A model generated the notes under the pieces. That model was not told where the DNA came from. It worked only from the letters and a program-made list of their open reading frames with translations, and did not search any database. Below are positions 45,079 through 53,670 of a stretch of 64,000 bases of DNA, in pieces; the stretch's first letter is position 1; the number at the start of each line of letters is the position of its first letter. Position numbers and translations under genes: made by a program. Source of the stretch: Acidobacteriota bacterium (GTDB lineage: Bacteria > Acidobacteriota > Vicinamibacteria > Vicinamibacterales > SCN-69-37); assembly GCA_016716905.1 (NCBI GenBank), contig JADJUS010000003.1, positions 731,308 to 795,307 on the forward strand. Direction: 5' to 3'.

Positions 45079-47298
45079 ATGAAGGCATCATCGGTCGTCG
45101 TTTGTTCCCTTGCCGCTGCAGTGATACTTGCGGCGGTGCCCGATTCGCGGCTCGAAGCACAGGGCCAGAGTGGAGCTCAGGGCCCGCCCGAGTGGGTGGC
45201 GGCCCTGCGGCACGACACGTCGAGGCCGTTGCGGGACACCCTGCCGACGCCTTCGGTGAGCACTCGCCAGGATTTCAGGGTGAAGCAGGCTCCGCCGACG
45301 CCACAGGCCAACGAGTCCGATCAGGTGGTGCAGCGTTTCCAGACGTCGGCGCTGGCGTCCACGCCAGGCATCGGCTTCGACGGTGTGGGAGAAGGTAATT
45401 CACAGTTTGCCTACAACGTGAATTCCGCTCCACCCGATACCACGGGTGAGGCGGGCCTGACGCAGTATGTGCAGTGGGTCAATTCATCCTTCGCCGTGTT
45501 CGACAAGGCCACAGGGACCAAGCTGTACGGGCCGGCCGGCGGGAACACCATCTGGGCGGGGTTTGGCGGCGATTGTGAGACGCGGAATGACGGCGACCCG
45601 ATCGTCCAGTACGATCAGTTGGCGGACCGATGGGTCATGACGCAGTTTTCACTGCGTTCCGGCGGCTACCTGCAGTGTGTGGCGGTGTCGCAGACGTCAG
45701 ACGCGCTGGGCGCCTGGCATAGATACGCCTTTCCGTATACCCAGTTTCCTGACTATCCGAAGCTCGCGGTGTGGCCAGATGGCTACTACATCACCTTCAA
45801 CATGTTTGGAGCGACTGGTTCCTCGTTTACCGGCGGGCGCGTGTGCGCCTACGATCGCGCGAAGATGCTGGTCGGCCAGCCCGCCACCCAGATTTGTTAC
45901 CAGAACACGTCTTACCCATCACCGCTGCCTTCGGATCTGGAAGGGAAGGCGCTGCCGCCTGCCGGCACACCCAACTACGTGTTGAGCAGGGGCGGCAGTA
46001 CGTCCCTGAACCTGTATCGATTCAAGCCGGACTTCGCGACGCCAGGGAATTCAACGTTTACCGGTCCGACGGTGATCTCCGTCAGTGGGTACACGACGGC
46101 CACCACGGGCGTTCCGCAGGCCAATACGAGCCAGAGGCTCGACACACTTGGCGACCGCCTGATGTACCGGCTGAGCTATCGGAATCTCGGAGCCCGCCAG
46201 TCTCTCCTGGTGAATCACTCGGTGGCGGTCGGTGTCTCACCAAACATTGTCACCGGCATCCGCTGGTATGAGCTGGACATCACGAACAACGCGCCAAGCG
46301 TCCGTCAACAGTCGACTTTTTCTCCAGACACTTTGCACCGCTGGATGGGGAGCATCGCCATGGACCAGGTCGGCAACATCGCACTCGGGTATTCAACGAG
46401 CAGTGCGACGACAAGGCCATCAATTATGTTCGCGGGGCGCGAAACCATCGATCCCTTGAACACGCTCAGTGTAGACAATACCCTCAAGGTCGGTGGCGGT
46501 TCGCAGACCACGGGACTGTCTCGCTGGGGCGATTACAGCACCATGGCCGTTGACCCGGTGGATGATTGCACATTCTGGTTCACGAGCGAATACCTTCAGA
46601 CCAACGGTACGTTCAACTGGAGCACGCGCGTAGGGTCATTCAAGTTTTCATCGTGCTCCGGCTCAGGGGAGCCGCCCGCACCGTCGTTTGCGTTGTCAGC
46701 CACACCGTCGAGTCGCAGCATTGTTCAGGGCCAGTCCACGACGTTTAACGCCACGGTCACCGGCCTGAACAGCTACATTGGTGGGGGAACGTTCACTGTG
46801 ACGGGGCTCCCGTCATTCGCCACCGGGACTTTCGTGCCGCCAAGCTACAGCGGTGGGGCAGGCACATCCACGCTCACAGTCACGACGGCGACCAACACGC
46901 CGGCGGGCTCCTACCCGTTGACGATCGCGGCGACGGACGCACCCAATGCGCTGGTGCAGTCCACGATCGTCACGCTGACGGTGAGCCCGATTCCGGTGCC
47001 CGATTTCACGGTTGCAGCATCGCCTGCCAGCCGCACGGTCAAGCGCGGCAGGTCCACCACATACGGCGTCACCGTGACGCCCTCTGGCGGCTTCAGTGAG
47101 ACCGTCGCGTTCAGCGTCACGGGATGCCCCTCGGGGTCGTCGTGCGTATTTTCGCCGGGGAACGTGACCGGCGGAGGTACGTCGACACTGACCGTGGTGA
47201 CGAGCTCATCAACACCCCGCACGACCTACACACTCGGAATCACGGGGGCCAGCATCTCCAGGACGCGCAATGCCACGGTGTCGCTGAAGGTGCAGTAG
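45079..47298 (+). CDS. Large secreted protein with C-terminal Ig-like domains
   Basis: A 739-residue protein. The signal peptide (SVVVCSLAAAVILAAVPDSR) is followed by a roughly 500-residue region that looks like a beta-propeller or sialidase-like fold (QYVQWVNSSFAVFDKATG, DPIVQYDQLADRWVMTQFS, WGDYSTMAVDPVDDCTFWF). At the end are two Ig-like modules beginning FALSATPSSRSIVQGQSTT and FTVAASPASRTVKRGRSTT. AGGAG lies upstream of ATG 45079. Unlike nearby proteins it has no C-terminal sorting helix. Probable extracellular protein; ligand unknown. Confidence 0.7.
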   Translation: MKASSVVVCSLAAAVILAAVPDSRLEAQGQSGAQGPPEWVAALRHDTSRPLRDTLPTPSVSTRQDFRVKQAPPTPQANESDQVVQRFQTSALASTPGIGFDGVGEGNSQFAYNVNSAPPDTTGEAGLTQYVQWVNSSFAVFDKATGTKLYGPAGGNTIWAGFGGDCETRNDGDPIVQYDQLADRWVMTQFSLRSGGYLQCVAVSQTSDALGAWHRYAFPYTQFPDYPKLAVWPDGYYITFNMFGATGSSFTGGRVCAYDRAKMLVGQPATQICYQNTSYPSPLPSDLEGKALPPAGTPNYVLSRGGSTSLNLYRFKPDFATPGNSTFTGPTVISVSGYTTATTGVPQANTSQRLDTLGDRLMYRLSYRNLGARQSLLVNHSVAVGVSPNIVTGIRWYELDITNNAPSVRQQSTFSPDTLHRWMGSIAMDQVGNIALGYSTSSATTRPSIMFAGRETIDPLNTLSVDNTLKVGGGSQTTGLSRWGDYSTMAVDPVDDCTFWFTSEYLQTNGTFNWSTRVGSFKFSSCSGSGEPPAPSFALSATPSSRSIVQGQSTTFNATVTGLNSYIGGGTFTVTGLPSFATGTFVPPSYSGGAGTSTLTVTTATNTPAGSYPLTIAATDAPNALVQSTIVTLTVSPIPVPDFTVAASPASRTVKRGRSTTYGVTVTPSGGFSETVAFSVTGCPSGSSCVFSPGNVTGGGTSTLTVVTSSSTPRTTYTLGITGASISRTRNATVSLKVQ

Positions 47299-47306
47299 AG
47301 GGTTGC

Positions 47307-47504
47307 TCAGGACGGCGCGACGCCGCCTTTGTCCTTTTGCCGTCTGGGTTCCTGATCGTAGCCGGCGCCTGGGCCGGTGCGATCGCCCACCTGTTCGTCT
47401 GTGGCGCCGATGCGGTCGTCACTTTCCTGACCGATCACCGGCTCGGGCTCTGGTTTCCTGGTTGACGGCTTGATGTCATCGGGAACGGGGGTGTGCTTCG
47501 CCAT
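47307..47504 (-). CDS. Small acidic/hydrophilic hypothetical protein
   Basis: A 65-residue reading frame (AKHTPVPDDIKPSTRKPEPE...) rich in D, E, P, K and G, probably disordered. The same frame extends to ATG 47561 (84 residues). No Shine-Dalgarno sequence supports either start. It lies opposite the ends of two + strand genes and could be a chance ORF, although its composition looks coding. Confidence 0.35.
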   Translation of the reverse strand: MAKHTPVPDDIKPSTRKPEPEPVIGQESDDRIGATDEQVGDRTGPGAGYDQEPRRQKDKGGVAPS

Positions 47505-47601
47505 AACCACAGTCTGACGGGTGGGCTCCGCCTGTGATGTCTCGTCTTGCACGGTGGTCATCGCCCGCGAGGTGACAGGATCACAATCAGGAGAACAACT
47601 G

Positions 47602-48105
47602 ATGAAGATGATGAAACCTGCCGGTTGGGCGGGCGTGCTTGGCGTGTTTCTCGGCGTGACCGTCCATGGAGGCGTTCAAGACCGATCGGACGTGCCGGAC
47701 GTGATGACCAAGACCATCACGGAGCAGCTCGACGACGAGATCCCTGGCTGGACCATGGTCAGCGCTCCCGCGTGTGGCCCTGCCGGGCCGGCCAGCGCTG
47801 ATATTGACTCCGACAAATCACTGGACGTGGCAATGGTCGTGAACACCCCTGGAGGTGAGGCGCGCATCGTTGTGGTGTTGCCGCGCGTGGTCGGCGGGGC
47901 AGTGGTGCACGACCTGGGACCATTGGCCGCTGTGTCGGGCGCGACCCACGTGGTGGTGGTGCCATTGGGCACCGCGGTCCGGGACCCAGGTGCGATGTTC
48001 GATGACTATCTCTCCGGACCGACGTTTGCAGCGGCGTCCTGTGAGAAGGCTCTGACGGCGTTTCCCTGGGCGGGCACGGGTTTTCGGCAGCGTCCCCTGA
48101 GGTAG
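47602..48105 (+). CDS. Hypothetical secreted protein with an FG-GAP-like segment
   Basis: A 167-residue protein with a signal-like N-terminus (PAGWAGVLGVFLGVTVHGG) and a segment SADIDSDKSLDVAMVVN reminiscent of FG-GAP/VCBS calcium-binding repeats. Two cysteines (PACGP, SCEKA) could form a disulfide. AGGAG eight bases before ATG 47602 decides the start. Convergent with the methyltransferase gene, 0 bp apart. Function unknown. Confidence 0.6.
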   Translation: MKMMKPAGWAGVLGVFLGVTVHGGVQDRSDVPDVMTKTITEQLDDEIPGWTMVSAPACGPAGPASADIDSDKSLDVAMVVNTPGGEARIVVVLPRVVGGAVVHDLGPLAAVSGATHVVVVPLGTAVRDPGAMFDDYLSGPTFAAASCEKALTAFPWAGTGFRQRPLR

Positions 48106-48900
48106 TCAGCGCGTCTTGGTCACCACCGTTGCCAGCAGATAACCGTGGCGGCGCACGGCGGGCACCCGCGCATCGAGTTGCACGAAGGGCCACACCAGCG
48201 CGCCGGTGATCGCCGACAGCGGCCGGCACCACGAGTGGCAGGCAAGGTCCAGCATCCTCAGCCACCCGGGGATGAAGAGGATTGAGGTCTCGGCGACGAC
48301 GGTGAAACCCGCGCGTTCGAGCATGGTCCGGAGCTTGCGCCGCGAATAGGATTTTTCGTAACCATAGGCATAAAGCCCCAGCCACTGCATGACCGTGGCC
48401 AGCGCCGGCCGCAGAAACGGGTCGTGGCGATTCGGCACACCGATGATGGCGCGCCCACCCGGCTTGAGGACGCGGGCCATCTCCGCCACCGCGCGCTCGG
48501 TGGCATCGAAGTGTTCGATCGTGCCCATCGAATAGACCGCATCAAAACTATCGTCCTTGAAGGGAATGTCCCGCACATCGCCGGCGACACCTTGCAGGGG
48601 CCGGGCGTTAGGCTGGCCCGCGAAGGCGGCGCGTGCCTGCCGGACGGTGGGTTCGGAGATGTCGATGCCGAAGGCACGCGCACCCTGCTGGGCGGCCCAC
48701 AAGAGAATGCGGGTGTTCTTGGCCTCATCCCACAAGTCGGTTTTGAGAATCGTCAGCCCCTCAAGCGCAGGGAAATGCTCGGTGAAGAGCCGTTCTTCAT
48801 TTTGCGCGTAGTAGCGCGTGGACGCGGCGCCGCCGAGGTCGGGAAAACCCTTGCCAACTCCTTCCCAGAAGTTCTGGTATTTGCGTGCTCGGGTGGTCAT
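48106..48900 (-). CDS. Class I SAM-dependent methyltransferase (atypical motif I)
   Basis: A 264-residue protein. Motif II (GARAFGIDISEPTV), motif post-II (GDVRDIPFKDDSFDAVYSMG) and VLKPGGRAIIGVPNR are standard. Motif I, normally a glycine-rich loop, reads TILKTDLWDEAKNTR, with no GxGxG. The C-terminal 80 residues include a hydrophobic patch (IPGWLRMLDLACHSWC). It overlaps the split membrane gene as ATGA and belongs to the exosortase transcript. Confidence 0.8.
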   Translation of the reverse strand: MTTRARKYQNFWEGVGKGFPDLGGAASTRYYAQNEERLFTEHFPALEGLTILKTDLWDEAKNTRILLWAAQQGARAFGIDISEPTVRQARAAFAGQPNARPLQGVAGDVRDIPFKDDSFDAVYSMGTIEHFDATERAVAEMARVLKPGGRAIIGVPNRHDPFLRPALATVMQWLGLYAYGYEKSYSRRKLRTMLERAGFTVVAETSILFIPGWLRMLDLACHSWCRPLSAITGALVWPFVQLDARVPAVRRHGYLLATVVTKTR

Positions 48901-50866
48901 GGCTGTTCACTCCTGACGGTCCAACTCCAGGTGCTCAGCGCAAACGAGAGCGCACGCGTGTCGCCGTTGGTCACAAGGCCGGTCGTCATCGTTGGGCCCT
49001 GAGTGGCGTGAAAGGCCACTTGGTGGCTGCCGGAAGGGATGGTCAGCGGACCGATGTCGTAAATGCGCCGAGCGGGCTCCACCTGAAACGAGTACACCGG
49101 CCGTCCATCGACGCGCACTTCAAAGGGGCGCTCATGGTGAAACGCCGATAGCTCAAGACTCAGCGTGGCAACAATCGGCCCCGCGCTCCTGTTCACCACT
49201 GTCCACGCGGCCTGGGCGCCCATCCATCGCCAGGAGCGATCACCGTCACGCTCACGCGGGAAGAACCCGGTCATTTCGGCTGTGTAAATCGCTGGCACTG
49301 CAGCTGTGACCTTGAGCACCAGGCCGTCCTTCAGCCTGGCAGCCACCGCAGTGCCTTCAGGGGCCCGTCCCGAACCGAACGCGGCCGCGTCGTCCGAACC
49401 GCGCCGGATCAGGAGATGCGTGAAGCCCTCCGCGGCCAGTTTGTGAGCCACGTGGGATTCTCCGCAGTCACTGAACGGTCCACCGAGGAGCCTGACCCGA
49501 TGTCCCGTCAGCCAAGGCACCGACGCCGAGGGCAACGAGTAGGGGCACGCAGTCGAGCACCTGCATGGGGCCGGGCTGGTCCATCACCCAGCGATGCGCC
49601 GTCGTCGGCATCACGTCGCGCCAAAGAGCAGACGGCCTCACCGCGTACTCCGCCGCCCCGAGGGCCAGCAGCAGCGCACACAGCGCCCTGGCGCCTGCCC
49701 ATTTGGAGGAGACGAGCACCGTGACGCCAAGGCCGGCCAGCAGCGCCACCATCAGTTGCACGACGCTGCCGAATCGCGCGTATGCGCGGAACATCGGCGC
49801 CAGTTCGTACAACCACGCGGATGGTCGAAGCATGGGAAACCCGCCATCACTCTGCTCGGGCGACAGCGAGCACAGCAGCGCGGTGAACGCGACGACGACG
49901 AGGACCGGGACCCAGCGCGTGGATTCGATGCGCCGACCCCTGATCAGCCACCAGGCGATGGCGACAAGGCCAAGCGCAACGAAGCCCCATCCCAGGCTGA
50001 CCTGTTGCTCAAGGAGTCCCTCGCGAACGCCGGCTGCGTGCCAGAAGCGAAAGACGGATTGCGTGAGCAACGGGTGTTCGATGGGAGGGACAAGATAGCT
50101 CACCCACTTCGCGCTGTAGTGAGAGAGGTCGGCCTTCGGAAAGGCAAAGGCGCTACGATTCGTCACGACCTCGCCGGCTGTGAAGGACACATACGCCAGG
50201 CCCGCTGCGGCGATGGCGGTCAGCGTTCCGGCGGTTATAGCCAGTCGACGCAGCGGTTGCGGGTGGGTGCGCAGGCCAACAAGCCAGTATGCGAGCAGGG
50301 CCACCGGTGTGATCACGGCGGCAATGAAACCCGAGTAGAAATTTGAGAGCGTCACGGTTGCCGTTGCTGCGGCGAGCCAGGCGATGGCCCACGGTGTGGG
50401 TCGATCCACGCACCGCCACAACGCCAGTAGGTAGAAGGGCAGCCACTGCGTTTGTGCGATGTGCGGATGGTAGGCCGCCTGCGCCAGATGGAAGGGGGAG
50501 AAGGCGAAGACCACCGCCGCGACGGCAGCGCCCGCTGGTGCGAGGCAGAGATGGCGCGCCAGCAGGTACGCAAAGGCCGCCGAGAGTGGGAAGGTGAGGA
50601 GGACGAGCCAGTTGTAGGCGGCAACCGGGCCCGCGACTCCGAGCGATCAATGCACCTGGAATATCAGTGAGGGGCTGGGCGTAGATGCCATTACCGAGCG
50701 GACGCTCGAACTGTGCCATCACGGTGAATGGATCGTGATGCCGGCCGACAATCTCCATGCCGAAGATGCGGTCGGACGGCGCGCGCAGCACCGGCCAGGC
50801 CATGACCACGGTGATAACCGTGGCGACAGCGACGATGATTGCAACTTCAGCGACGCGTCTGGACAC
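48897..50866 (-). pseudogene. Polytopic membrane protein (glycosyltransferase-like), two frameshifts
   Basis: One continuous protein of about 655 residues is recovered by joining three frames: 50866 to about 50641 (VITVVMAWPVLRAPSDRIFG), about 50641 to 49545 (VAAYNWLVLLTFPLSAAF..., FHLAQAAYHPHIAQTQWLPF), and 49545 to 48897 (PSASVPWLTGHRVRLLGGPF, then a soluble domain). Single-base shifts at about 50,641 and 49,545 break it. The layout, membrane part then soluble domain, mirrors the intact gene at 16425-18575. GTG 50866 overlaps the exosortase end by 20 bases. Real decay or sequence error both fit. Confidence 0.7.
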
Positions 50867-52202
50867 TGGCGACCACCGCGGCCATCACCAACACCGGACC
50901 GGCCACGGCCCAGGCGCGGATTGCCGGCACCCACGTCACCAGGTCTGGTGGCGCGGCCATGACGTGCAGAGCGAAGAGACCGGCGGCGTGGGACACTGCG
51001 AGCACCACGAGTCCTCCGAGCGGCCGCCGCCAGTGGACTGTCGTCAGTGCCGCCACCCACAGGGCCAGGTAGAGTCCGATCTGAAAGCCCGGCAGGAACA
51101 TCAGGGCGCCTTGCGGGCCTTCACTGAGCGCTGCCGATGGGAACGCCACAAGCCGAGTGTAGACCGGCGCCAGCACCAGCACAGAAAGCGTACCGGCCAT
51201 GATGCCGGCCGCGGCGTATCGGAAGGCGCCGTCGCGCTTGTGGCGCCAATGTGCGGCCACTCCCACGACCACGGCGCCAAGGAGCAACTGATAAAACGCG
51301 TGCACCAGGAACTCCGGCGACGCAATGATGGTGGCGGGCACGGCCACGACGAGCAGCCGCAGGATGCCCAGCAGGATAAACAGTGGAATCGCGGCCAGCA
51401 GGCCAAGGGTGAGCCGGCGCCAGCTCGGAGCATACGCACACACGGCCGCGATGTAGACAGGGATGAGCGGCGTGGAAATGCACTCGTGTGTGACGAGAAA
51501 CCCACCGCGGAGCGTCCACAGAACATTCGCTGCGGCGTGAGCGGTGGCGCCCGACGCGCTCAGAATCAGTGCCGCTGATTGGGCGATGAAGCCAGTCAGT
51601 GCCGCGGTCGCATCGCTGCTTGTGTAGAGCGGCGAGACGGCCGCAAAGGTCAACAGGAACAGGCCGGTGAGAAGCACAAATGTGCGCGTGGGGTGCGCGA
51701 CGGCAGGCAGCGTCGTGTGGCGGTCGGCGACTCGCATCCAGATAAATATGTAACCGGCAATCGAAATTGTCAGAAGCGCCGGCCACGCGTGGACGTGCAG
51801 CGCCGTGAACCAGGCTGGTGAGCCGGCTGCCCAGCCCAGGGTACCGATTCGCGCTGTATTAAGGATCAGGATGAGGGTGACACCGGCCAACATGCCTGCC
51901 AGCCGGGAGCGCCACGCCGCAGGGTAGGCCACGATCGCCGCCAGACACAGTGCCAGAGCATCCGAACCGCTGCAGGCGAGCGTCACCGCCACGGGTGCCG
52001 CGGGTGCGCCAAGCAGCCACACCGCGGCGTCGGCCTGCGCGCGCGTCATCGGCAGCAGAATGTGCGTCTCGGTCCATGGCAGACGCAGCAGGGCGAAGAG
52101 GCCAAGGCTGGCCGCGATGGCCCGGGCCACAAACCTGCCGGCGTCTGTCGAGCCGACGAACCGTCTAGGCTGAGGCAGCAGCTCGGCGGTGGCCGTCGGC
52201 AC
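50847..52202 (-). CDS. Tandem (double-core) exosortase/archaeosortase-family protein
   Basis: A 451-residue multi-spanning membrane protein. The exosortase triad appears twice. Core 1 has C77 (VTLACSGSDAL), R118 (LNTARIG) and H136/H138 (ALHVHAW). Core 2 has C241 (THECISTPLI), R282 (LGILRLL) and H301 (LVHAFYQ). The Cys-to-Arg spacing is 41 in both. About 120 further residues add some four helices. GTG 52202 is set by AGGAGGT five bases upstream; the frame runs open to 52319. Exosortases cleave and transfer proteins bearing C-terminal CTERM signals, and two such candidates lie nearby. Family assignment is strong; the duplication of function is inferred. Confidence 0.8.
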   Translation of the reverse strand: MPTATAELLPQPRRFVGSTDAGRFVARAIAASLGLFALLRLPWTETHILLPMTRAQADAAVWLLGAPAAPVAVTLACSGSDALALCLAAIVAYPAAWRSRLAGMLAGVTLILILNTARIGTLGWAAGSPAWFTALHVHAWPALLTISIAGYIFIWMRVADRHTTLPAVAHPTRTFVLLTGLFLLTFAAVSPLYTSSDATAALTGFIAQSAALILSASGATAHAAANVLWTLRGGFLVTHECISTPLIPVYIAAVCAYAPSWRRLTLGLLAAIPLFILLGILRLLVVAVPATIIASPEFLVHAFYQLLLGAVVVGVAAHWRHKRDGAFRYAAAGIMAGTLSVLVLAPVYTRLVAFPSAALSEGPQGALMFLPGFQIGLYLALWVAALTTVHWRRPLGGLVVLAVSHAAGLFALHVMAAPPDLVTWVPAIRAWAVAGPVLVMAAVVASVQTRR

Positions 52203-52452
52203 GCGGGACCTCCTGAATCGACACGCTCGCTGCTCCCAGAGCGCGTGCCATTTCGGCGATGGCCCCACGGCTGTCGAGTCGTGCCGAGCACGAGAAAATG
52301 TCGAGATGCGCCGTCCCACTCTCGGGCCATGAGTGCAGCACCGCGTGTGACTCCGCGAGAATCAGCACCGACGTGAGACCGTTGTCGGGAAAATGATGCG
52401 ATGCGGTTTGCACTATCGTGGCTCCCGCTTTCGTCAGTGCGCTGACGAAAGT
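52165..52452 (-). pseudogene. speD: S-adenosylmethionine decarboxylase SpeD, 5'-truncated
   Basis: The frame from 52452 to 52165 matches prokaryotic SpeD from about residue 29: FVSALTKAGATI, the self-cleavage site AESH, the proton-donor His five residues later (HSWPE) and Cys 20 residues after the Ser (DIFSC). All processing and catalytic residues are kept. The first 28 or so codons, including the start, are missing where the Ig-repeat gene begins on the other strand. A GTG at 52413 could start only a shorter product. The 3' end overlaps the exosortase gene by 38 bases. Confidence 0.8.
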
Positions 52453-52454
52453 GA

Positions 52455-53300
52455 TTGTTGCCGCCGACGCTACCGAACGGGATCGTCGCGGCGGCGTATA
52501 ACCAGGTGATCACGGGCAGCGGAGGCACCGCGCCGTACGCCTTCGGTGTGTCGAGCGGCGTGCTGCCAGCGGGTACCACGCTGTCCGCCGCCGGCGTCCT
52601 GGCCGGAACGCCCACGGCTGCCGCGACCTCGATAGCGACCATCCGCGGCACCGACGCCAACGGCTGTTTCGCCGAGGTGGTGTATACGATCGTCATCGCG
52701 CCGGCCGTACCGCCACCGCCTGTGTGTCCGGTGATCACATTGTTGCCGCCGACGCTGCCGAACGGCATCGTCGCGGTGGCGTATAACCAGGCGATCACGG
52801 GCAGCGGAGGCACCGCGCCCTACACCTTCGGTGTGACGAGCGGCGTGTTGCCGACGGGCCTGACGCTGACCGGCACCGGCGTGTTGTCGGGCACGCCGAC
52901 GACTGCGGCCACCTCCACCGTCACGATTCGCGGCACCGACGCCAACGGCTGCTTCGCGGAGGTGGTGTTGACGATCGTGATCGCACCGGCCGTACCGCCG
53001 CCGCCCGTGTGTCCGGTGATCACGTTGTCGCCGCCGACGCTACCGAACGGCATCGTCGGGGTGGGGTATAGCCAGACGATTACCGGCAACGGTGGCACCG
53101 CGCCGTACACCTTCGGCGTGACGAGCGGTGCGCTGCCGGCGGGACTGACTCTGACTTCGGCGGGCGTGTTGTCGGGGACACCGACGACCGTCGGTACCAC
53201 GTCCGTGACGATTCGTGGGACGGACGCCAATGGCTGTTTCGCCGAAGTGGTCTACACGATGATCGAGCTACCTGCAGAGGTGCCTCCGTGTCTGGTGCCG
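52455..53300 (+). repeat. 285-bp direct repeats encoding Ig-like modules
   Basis: Units begin at 52455, 52740 and 53025, exactly 285 bases apart (95 codons), and are highly similar at the DNA level (ttgttgccgccgacgct at the start of the first two). The third is complete to about 53,270 and a fourth, diverged module follows in the protein. Confidence 0.9.
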
Positions 53301-53660
53301 ATCACATTTGACCCGGCGACGTTTGGCCCGATCACCGCGGGGGTCTTTTTCAGTCAGGCGTTTATTGGCAGCCTGGGGACACCTGCGTATGTGTTTACGG
53401 TCGTATCAGGCGCCCTGCCCACGGGCATGACGCTCTCTCCGGCTGGTGTGCTCTCGGGCACTCCCACGTCCGCAGGCGACTACACATTCACCATTGGCGC
53501 GACCGATGCCTTGTTGTGCGTGTTTGAGCGCTCGTACACAGCAACGGTTATCGTCGCGGTGCCGACGCTGCCGCAGATCTTCATGGTGCTGCTGGCTGTG
53601 GGGCTGATCGGCCTGGGATATGTGCGGCTCCGCCGGAACTCGACGCATCGTCTCGCATAG
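52455..53660 (+). CDS. Ig-like (He_PIG) repeat surface protein with IPTL-CTERM-like sorting signal, 5'-truncated
   Basis: A 401-residue frame of four Ig-like modules of about 95 residues, each built on LPPTLPNGIV..YNQ.ITG, GTAPY.FGV.SG.LP.G and LSGTPT, the putative-Ig (He_PIG) pattern. The C-terminus (VPTLPQ, a hydrophobic helix, then RLRR) fits the IPTL-CTERM class handled by exosortases. No signal peptide is present. The first module begins abruptly at 52455 against the speD break, so the true 5' end is missing. Confidence 0.8.
   Translation: MLPPTLPNGIVAAAYNQVITGSGGTAPYAFGVSSGVLPAGTTLSAAGVLAGTPTAAATSIATIRGTDANGCFAEVVYTIVIAPAVPPPPVCPVITLLPPTLPNGIVAVAYNQAITGSGGTAPYTFGVTSGVLPTGLTLTGTGVLSGTPTTAATSTVTIRGTDANGCFAEVVLTIVIAPAVPPPPVCPVITLSPPTLPNGIVGVGYSQTITGNGGTAPYTFGVTSGALPAGLTLTSAGVLSGTPTTVGTTSVTIRGTDANGCFAEVVYTMIELPAEVPPCLVPITFDPATFGPITAGVFFSQAFIGSLGTPAYVFTVVSGALPTGMTLSPAGVLSGTPTSAGDYTFTIGATDALLCVFERSYTATVIVAVPTLPQIFMVLLAVGLIGLGYVRLRRNSTHRLA
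53559..53660 (+). other. C-terminal CTERM-type sorting signal (VPTLPQ)
   Basis: The segment encodes VPTLPQIFMVLLAVGLIGLG and then a basic YVRLRRNSTHRLA tail, i.e. motif, helix, arginine cluster. This is the tripartite layout of exosortase substrates and is closest to IPTL-CTERM. Confidence 0.7.
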
Positions 53661-53670
53661 CGGAAGCCTC

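Noticed and set aside
52455..53300. Regular repeats considered as a CRISPR array
   Set aside because: Units are 285 bp, in-frame and encode Ig modules; there are no short repeats with unique spacers and no cas genes.
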